Assembly (NCBI GenBank): GCA_018065025.1 | Contig: JAGHUB010000140.1 | Coordinates: forward strand, 1 to 12,150 | Reading direction: 5' to 3' | DNA length: 12,150 bases | From: Candidatus Equihabitans merdae | Lineage (GTDB): Bacteria; Bacillota; Clostridia; Lachnospirales; Lachnospiraceae | In this document: in pieces, positions 7,802-12,150 of the stretch | Layout: each line of letters begins with the position of its first letter | How positions within the stretch are numbered: the first letter of the stretch is position 1 | The notes under the pieces: model-generated | Database searches by the model: none | Told to the model about the DNA's origin: nothing | Seen by the model: the letters and a program-made list of their open reading frames with translations, nothing else | Position numbers and translations under genes: made by a program

Positions 7802-8008
7802 TCAGATAATCAAATTGATCAAATAAAGAGCTGCATTGTCAATGACAGCAATCAGGGCACCAAGAACGATAGACACCAGAAGAACTAAGATGGTCTGTTT
7901 AACCAAAGTTTTTCTGTCAGCCCACATGATCTTACGCCATTCCTGTTTGACGCCCTGCCAAAAGCTGGTCTTCTTATCCTTCTTTTCTTTAACAGAATTA
8001 TCTGCCAT
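7802..8008 (-). CDS. secE: Preprotein translocase subunit SecE
   Basis: A 68-residue membrane protein of the short, single-span SecE type found in most Gram-positive bacteria. It clamps SecY in the SecYEG channel. Seen: a charged N-terminus (SVKEKKDKK), the conserved amphipathic segment FWQGVKQEWRKIMWADRKTLVKQT (about residues 16-39), and one C-terminal membrane span rich in Leu/Ile/Val (TILVLLVSIVLGALIAV, about 39-55, extending into the last 13 residues). The ATG at 8006-8008 has AAGGAG (8015-8020) six bases upstream. It lies between rpmG and nusG, the standard bacterial order, with 32- and 12-base gaps. Confidence 0.95.
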   Translation of the reverse strand: MADNSVKEKKDKKTSFWQGVKQEWRKIMWADRKTLVKQTILVLLVSIVLGALIAVIDNAALYLINLII

Positions 8009-8040
8009 GTTTATCTCCTTAACTCAGAGCACGCAAACGA

Positions 8041-8190
8041 TTATTTTGTTTCTTTGTGCAGTGTGTGAGCCTTGCAGAACTCGCAGTATTTCTTTGTTTC
8101 CATGCGTTCCGGATGTTCTTTCTTATCCTTCATGGTGTTGTAATTTCTCTGCTTGCATTCTGTGCATGCTAATGTGATTCTTGTACGCAC
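8041..8190 (-). CDS. rpmG: Large ribosomal subunit protein L33 (bL33), zinc-ribbon form
   Basis: A 49-residue protein of the 50S subunit near the E site. With the GTG start the protein begins [17 protein letters not shown] and ends [14 protein letters not shown]. Four cysteines (9, 12, 36, 39) form two CxxC knuckles, marking the zinc-containing C+ type rather than the cysteine-free paralogue made under zinc limitation in some Firmicutes. The start is GTG at 8188-8190, chosen because GGAGGA (8198-8203) lies seven bases upstream and the protein then has the family length; the open frame continues upstream but that part has no match to L33. It is the first gene of the secE-nusG-rplKA cluster and follows two promoters. 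Confidence 0.95.
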   Translation of the reverse strand: MRTRITLACTECKQRNYNTMKDKKEHPERMETKKYCEFCKAHTLHKETK

Positions 8191-8197
8191 GATTTTA

Positions 8198-8203
8198 TCC
8201 TCC
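8198..8203 (-). promoter_or_regulatory. Ribosome binding site of rpmG (supports a GTG start)
   Basis: GGAGGA seven bases before GTG 8190. There is no in-frame ATG near this site, so a GTG start is the only choice that fits both spacing and the L33 N-terminus. Confidence 0.85.
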
Positions 8204-8217
8204 GAACGATGCAAATT

Positions 8218-8243
8218 AAGGGCAAAAAAAAAGACCCTTGCCC
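8218..8243 (-). promoter_or_regulatory. Mutually exclusive short hairpins around a T9 run in the rpmG leader
   Basis: In minus-strand RNA, GGGCAA (8243-8238) can pair with UUGCCC (8225-8220), or AAGGG (8239-8235) with CCCUU (8222-8218). The two stems share bases and cannot coexist. The loop holds nine consecutive U (8224-8232). This lies within about the first 35 bases of the transcript from the nearer promoter. The stems are short (6 and 5 bp), so a regulatory role is only suggested. Confidence 0.4.
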
Positions 8244-8257
8244 GTGTCACTTCCGTG

Positions 8258-8286
8258 AGTTTATCACAGACCATACGACTAGTCAA
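8258..8286 (-). promoter_or_regulatory. Promoter P2 of the rpmG-secE-nusG-rplKA operon
   Basis: On the minus strand, TTGACT (8281-8286, 5/6) and TAAACT (8258-8263, 4/6) are 17 bases apart. The -10 is preceded directly by TGA, an extended -10 (TGn) element. The predicted start is near 8250, giving a leader of about 60 bases before rpmG. Confidence 0.75.
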
Positions 8287-8333
8287 GAAAAACTCTGAAA
8301 AAAACGGGTGGGTAAAAGCTTTTTCTTCTATAT

Positions 8334-8362
8334 ATTATGAACACCTTTCAATGCCCTGTCAA
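8334..8362 (-). promoter_or_regulatory. Promoter P1 of the rpmG-secE-nusG-rplKA operon
   Basis: On the minus strand, perfect TTGACA (8357-8362) and CATAAT (8334-8339, 5/6) are exactly 17 bases apart, with an A/T-rich TATATA just downstream. The predicted start is near 8327. Its -35 lies only 10 bases after the terminator stem of the upstream gene, so terminator and promoter are packed together. The region 8264-8333 between the two promoters holds no gene. Confidence 0.8.
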
Positions 8363-8363
8363 T

Positions 8364-8402
8364 AAAGTCGAAAGGTGCCCGGCCCCGCAGGGTCAGGCAC
8401 CT
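8364..8402 (-). terminator. Terminator of the CWB2-metallophosphoesterase gene
   Basis: In minus-strand RNA, AGGUGCC (8402-8396) pairs with GGCACCU (8379-8373). The GC-rich interior can add a short CCC/GGG stem. A U-containing tail (UUCGACUUUA) follows. The stem starts 13 bases after the gene's stop codon, and the promoter P1 follows directly, so it separates the surface-protein genes from the ribosomal operon. The tail is not a pure U tract, so efficiency is uncertain. Confidence 0.75.
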
Positions 8403-8415
8403 CTTACGTTAGTCA

Positions 8416-10413
8416 TTATTTGATGGTGATAATACCGAAGGAACGATTCAGACCGGCGCTGAATACGTGTTCTCTCTTCCAGGAATTTAAAGCACCGTCC
8501 CAGGTCAGATGCAGATGACCGGCAAGGATTTCTTTCACCGGACTTCCCTGCTCAAAGATCAGATCTCTGAATTCTCTCATGATGGGATTGAGCTGATAAT
8601 ATGTACCATCACCCCAGGTCAGATTACGATCCTGCCAGGCATTGGCCGATAAGAAACCAAGCGTAGGATCTACCAGGGAATTAAACGGCACATGACTGAC
8701 CAGTACCATAGGCTTACCCTTAGCCAGCAAGTCTTTAAAATCACTCAATGCCTGATATGTCATTGGTGATGTGCTGTTATCAAAGCCAACCACCATAAAT
8801 TCATCCGTCTCGATGACACCCCATGTGGGGTGACCATCCACCTTGGCATGCCACTCTTCGATCATCATCTTGTCGAAGTTCTTGCACCACCAGGGCTCCA
8901 GGTCGTGGTCAGCTCTGGTATAGATCATAGGTGTTGAGATTCGGGCGCTTCCCCTCTGCAATTCTTCCAGATTAGAAAGTGAAGCGAAGTCGATCATATC
9001 ACCGCCGAACATAACACCGGCTGCATGACACTGATCAACAGCACTTGAAACATTAGCCCATTTATCTGCATTGGTATTGCCTGTCCATGAGGAAAATGCT
9101 GCGATACGTTCCTGAACAGCCTGATGGTTGCTGACATGATTATCATCAATGGCCAGATGCATATCAGACAGATACAGGAGATGTGCTTCCCCAGTTACGC
9201 CGGGCAGGTCTATCTCAACATTCTCAGGCACGTAACCAAGTGCCTCCATAGGCAGAGATGTGAACCCATCTGCATTTTTCTGGCGTCGACTGTACATGAT
9301 CTGGTAAGCATCCTGATCCCTAACCAGGCTTTCACCACCCAGCACATAGGAGGTATCAATATCTACTGCAGCAGAATAGATGCAGGCCTGATCAGTCTTT
9401 TCCGCTGCTGTGAGAATCAACGGACAGTCAAGAGTCATAGCCAGTGCACTGCCGCTAAGACCATCCGGGAAATTACTTGAGACTGCCAGTACCGCTTTGT
9501 CTGCCTGAGGATAGAAATAAGAAGCTATCATACGAGATGTGGCGTGACGGTCAGCACCTGCCAGACGGACAACTCTGGAGCGGTCCCCGTCTGTGATCTG
9601 TGAGATCAATTCCTGCTGAATCTCAGCCGTTACAGCACCGCTTCCGCCCAGGATAACATAGCGTTCAAAGTTATGACTTCTAAGGTATTCCCACTGCTTT
9701 GTGTTAAACATAGTGCTAACCATCAAAATAGGATAGCCTGTAGAAGATACGGACAAACTGTCTGCAAAATTGTTGCCGGCAGCGATGATCAGAGTATCCT
9801 TAACCTGATCTGTGGGATACTGCAGGATAGCCAGGTTTGTATCATAGCGGGTATTACCGGAGAGACGTTCTACCGGCACACCAAATCCGATCAGATATGA
9901 TGTAATCATCTCAGGGATGGCCACCGCTCCGCCAAGGGCGTAAACCTTGCCACCGTATGCCAGATGGCTCTGGATGTAGTTTACTGTAGGCATGGGTGAA
10001 TCAGGATTCAGCAATACGACAGGAGCATTGGTGATAGATGCCAGATAGGACCCGCACAATGCATCCGGGAAAGAGAAAGCTGATGCCATGATAATGTTAT
10101 CGAACTTGTCTGTACCCCGTAATGCCAGGATCTGATCAGCCACGACAAGAGAAGTATCCACACGATCTCTGCCTGCCAGTCGGACGATACTCATCTCAGT
10201 GTTTGGCGCAGGAGCCCCCACCAGATCTTCCAGCTCATAAGCAACCGGTTCTACATCTTCAGGGATAGGTTCCGGTGTTGAAATGATAGTGACCTCATCC
10301 GCCTCATCAACTTCATCAGCCATGACATTTACCGTAATAGTCGGAACCATCAAACTCATAGCCAGCAGGCAAGCTGTTATTCTTTTAAGATTCAGTGTAT
10401 TACTAATTTTCAC
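8416..10413 (-). CDS. Secreted CWB2-repeat protein with metallophosphoesterase domain
   Basis: Probable cell-wall-attached phosphoesterase of 665 residues (GTG start at 10413). Residues 1-32 form a signal peptide: KISNTLNLKR, a hydrophobic core, and VMA before Asp33. A short acidic linker follows, then three CWB2 repeats (about 76-173, 182-263, 281-373), each with RLAG/RLSG-x-x-R-x-x-T, an NF-x-D-x-L motif or variant, and an LGG turn; such repeats anchor proteins non-covalently to clostridial cell walls. The C-terminal domain (about 408-665) has the calcineurin-like metal motifs SDMHLA, GGDMID, RADHD, VSHVPF and AGHLHL. In the third motif the usual Asn of GNHD is Asp. The substrate is unknown. 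A TTG start at 10449, overlapping the previous stop, is possible but would spoil the signal peptide. No strong Shine-Dalgarno is seen. The gene lies 32 bases after the CWB2-NlpC/P60 gene. Confidence 0.88.
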   Translation of the reverse strand: MKISNTLNLKRITACLLAMSLMVPTITVNVMADEVDEADEVTIISTPEPIPEDVEPVAYELEDLVGAPAPNTEMSIVRLAGRDRVDTSLVVADQILALRGTDKFDNIIMASAFSFPDALCGSYLASITNAPVVLLNPDSPMPTVNYIQSHLAYGGKVYALGGAVAIPEMITSYLIGFGVPVERLSGNTRYDTNLAILQYPTDQVKDTLIIAAGNNFADSLSVSSTGYPILMVSTMFNTKQWEYLRSHNFERYVILGGSGAVTAEIQQELISQITDGDRSRVVRLAGADRHATSRMIASYFYPQADKAVLAVSSNFPDGLSGSALAMTLDCPLILTAAEKTDQACIYSAAVDIDTSYVLGGESLVRDQDAYQIMYSRRQKNADGFTSLPMEALGYVPENVEIDLPGVTGEAHLLYLSDMHLAIDDNHVSNHQAVQERIAAFSSWTGNTNADKWANVSSAVDQCHAAGVMFGGDMIDFASLSNLEELQRGSARISTPMIYTRADHDLEPWWCKNFDKMMIEEWHAKVDGHPTWGVIETDEFMVVGFDNSTSPMTYQALSDFKDLLAKGKPMVLVSHVPFNSLVDPTLGFLSANAWQDRNLTWGDGTYYQLNPIMREFRDLIFEQGSPVKEILAGHLHLTWDGALNSWKREHVFSAGLNRSFGIITIK

Positions 10414-10445
10414 AACGTTAATCCATTTCCCAATAATGTAATTAA

Positions 10446-12150
10446 TCAAAGCGGACCAAGAATGGTAGCCATAACCTGTTCGGCGCTCATATTGCGGATG
10501 CCATCGGGATCATTGTTCCAACGGCAATAACCCACAGATGAGGACAGGTAGTTGGAGCCAACATTGAGAGTGGGATAAGGCCAATACTCAAAGTAGTACT
10601 GATTGTACTTCTGAGCCAACTGATAACTCTGGCTGTTAGTGTTGCCCGAACTGCTGGGCGAACCGCACAGCTGAACACCGCCGCCGTAAGTCTGACCCAT
10701 GGGTGATGAATGAATGATCAGGGCGCTGCCGTCAGAGCAGGTACCCATACACATCCAGATGTGGCCACTCATGCTGACCATATCACCGGGACGAAGCTGG
10801 GAGAAGGAATTGACACGCTGACCCATGTAAGAAGCATAGCCAAGATCGGCAACTCGTTTAGCCAGCTTAACAGCCGTATGGGATGTACCATTGCCATAGA
10901 GGATGCTTGCCTGATTGGATCTGGTGTACTTCGTATTGTAGACTACCCAACCGATATAACCTGAGCAATCCACACCATTCCAGGATGTGTACTCAAAGTT
11001 CTTTCTGTTGTAGTTGTTATAGGCGTATGTGTTGAAGAAGTTGGCCCAGGATTTCTGATAACCGATCTGGCTGGCATCATCATTCCAGCCGCCGCCATAG
11101 ACATACAAGGTACGGCCGGCAGGAATCAGGGCGTTCTGCAACAGATTCTTCAGAGTCTGACCACCGCTTCTGTTATCGCCCAGGATCTCAATGGCATTGC
11201 CGGTGGGAACCTGGCCCAGAAGCTGACGGATGTTCCAGTCACTTAATGCGGCTGTGCCGCCAAAGATGTACATCTCCTGAAGATTACTGCCGATGTAGGC
11301 ATGGCCGGCTGTAACACTTCTGTGGTTAGCCAGAACCAGAGGCATATTAAGATAGGAAGTAATCTGAGCAGCACTTAAGGCATCCGGGAAATTGTTGCCT
11401 GCTGCAATAGCAAGTCTGGCAACATTGTTGCCGAAGAAATATCTTGCAACGGCTGTGGATGTCTCATAACGAGTATTGCCGCTGATACGTTCAATAGAAC
11501 CTGTTACATAGGGTCTGATCTGCTCTACCAGATTGTCTGTGACAACTGCTGTACCACCGATGACAAAGACCTGTGAAACAGTATGTGTCTGCAGGAAGCT
11601 AACCTGATCATTTGAAAGAGCATGACTATTGACTACCAGGATAGGCAGACCGGTTGCAGAAGCAGCCAGGGCATCCGGGAAGTTCTCACCGCTGCAGACC
11701 AAGAGTCTGGAGATATTAGAAAGACCATTCAGGTCTTCTGTTACAGGAGCAGCATCCTGGCTTAAGCCTTCAGGAATGTTTTCAGAAACATCTTCTGCTT
11801 CTGACTCCGCGGAGTCAGCATCTTCTTCAATCGCAGCACCAGAAGATTCAGAAGCACTGTCTGTGGCTGAATCATCAGCAGATTCGACTTCACTTTCGGC
11901 AGCTTTGATCTGGTTAAGATCCCGAGATTCAACAGCGACAGGAGCAGCCTCTTCTGTGATAGCATTTTCCGGAACAGATTCAAGAGCTGTGTCTTCTGTA
12001 TCTGCAGAGTCAGCCGCCTGATCTTGGCTTTCTGTTACCGGAGCCTCCACATCCTCAGAAGCTTTCTGCAGATCTGATTCTGTTGCCTCTGCGCTTGCTT
12101 TATTTAATGAATCAGCTTCATCGCCATAAGCAGCTCTCAAAATAGCCAGG
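10446..12150 (-). CDS. Secreted CWB2-repeat protein with NlpC/P60 peptidase domain (5' end outside window)
   Basis: The frame is open to the window edge, so 567 residues are visible and the start is missing; the first ones (LAILRAAYG) look like the end of a signal peptide. Numbering here counts from the codon at 12140. Residues 7-138 are a low-complexity Ser/Ala/Asp/Glu/Thr/Val linker. Then come CWB2 repeat units (about 142-325) with GENFPDALAAS, ERISGNTRYETS, GNNFPDALSAA and FGGTAALS. The C-terminal part (about 340-564) is an NlpC/P60-type cysteine peptidase: Cys392 in VDCSGYIGWV, His460 in SMSGHIWMCMG, and probable third residue His477 in LIIHSSP. Such enzymes hydrolyse peptidoglycan stem peptides, so the likely role is wall remodelling at the surface. 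It ends in TGA 32 bases before the phosphoesterase gene, with no terminator between, suggesting one transcript. The exact substrate bond cannot be read from the sequence. Confidence 0.87.
   Translation of the reverse strand, partial: LAILRAAYGDEADSLNKASAEATESDLQKASEDVEAPVTESQDQAADSADTEDTALESVPENAITEEAAPVAVESRDLNQIKAAESEVESADDSATDSASESSGAAIEEDADSAESEAEDVSENIPEGLSQDAAPVTEDLNGLSNISRLLVCSGENFPDALAASATGLPILVVNSHALSNDQVSFLQTHTVSQVFVIGGTAVVTDNLVEQIRPYVTGSIERISGNTRYETSTAVARYFFGNNVARLAIAAGNNFPDALSAAQITSYLNMPLVLANHRSVTAGHAYIGSNLQEMYIFGGTAALSDWNIRQLLGQVPTGNAIEILGDNRSGGQTLKNLLQNALIPAGRTLYVYGGGWNDDASQIGYQKSWANFFNTYAYNNYNRKNFEYTSWNGVDCSGYIGWVVYNTKYTRSNQASILYGNGTSHTAVKLAKRVADLGYASYMGQRVNSFSQLRPGDMVSMSGHIWMCMGTCSDGSALIIHSSPMGQTYGGGVQLCGSPSSSGNTNSQSYQLAQKYNQYYFEYWPYPTLNVGSNYLSSSVGYCRWNNDPDGIRNMSAEQVMATILGPL

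Noticed and set aside
7238..7888. A 216-codon plus-strand open frame opposite nusG and secE
   Set aside because: It is antisense to two well-recognised genes, its translation shows no known family or domain, and it has no ribosome binding site. It is a shadow frame.
8294..8310. T7 run with an upstream ACCCACCC (minus strand) as a terminator between P1 and P2
   Set aside because: There is no complementary arm to form a stem before the T run, so it is not an intrinsic terminator.
11629..12021. A plus-strand open frame opposite the acidic linker
   Set aside because: The Ser/Ala-rich product results from reading the low-complexity linker backwards; no independent gene evidence.

Overview
The window reads as a chromosomal segment of a Gram-positive bacterium of the class Clostridia, possibly related to Lachnospiraceae. 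This is inferred from the gene order, the RpoB N-terminus and acidic tail, an L10-leader attenuator with an intrinsic terminator, a four-cysteine L33, and secreted proteins with cell-wall-binding type 2 (CWB2) repeats. Every gene I can support lies on the minus strand, so transcription runs from high to low coordinates. I saw no rRNA, tRNA, CRISPR array, insertion sequence or phage gene. No gene-free stretch exceeds about 235 bases.

Region 1 (12150 down to about 8366) holds two adjacent genes for secreted cell-surface enzymes. The first is cut by the window edge. It has a long acidic linker, CWB2 repeats and a C-terminal NlpC/P60 peptidase domain. The second has a signal peptide, three CWB2 repeats and a C-terminal calcineurin-like metallophosphoesterase domain. 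They lie 32 bases apart and probably share a transcript that ends at a GC-rich hairpin at 8373-8402.

Region 2 (about 8362 down to 1) is the classical translation/transcription cluster rpmG-secE-nusG-rplK-rplA-rplJ-rplL-rpoB-rpoC, with rpoC running off the window. Two good sigma-70-type promoters precede rpmG. A further consensus promoter follows rplA and drives an L10-responsive leader with a terminator ahead of rplJ. Between rplL and rpoB lie an attenuator-like hairpin and a probable rpoB promoter overlapping a perfect 12-bp palindrome.

The genes form one functional unit: ribosome stalk and stalk-base proteins (L11, L1, L10, L7/L12), L33, the SecE translocon subunit, the elongation factor NusG, and the two large RNA polymerase subunits. 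Control is layered: autogenous L10 control at the leader, and apparently L1 control at two nearly identical 30-nt hairpins, each just upstream of a ribosome binding site, one before rplK and one before rplA. That duplicated L1-site arrangement and the pair of CWB2 enzymes are the most interesting items. I found no convincing wholly new system.
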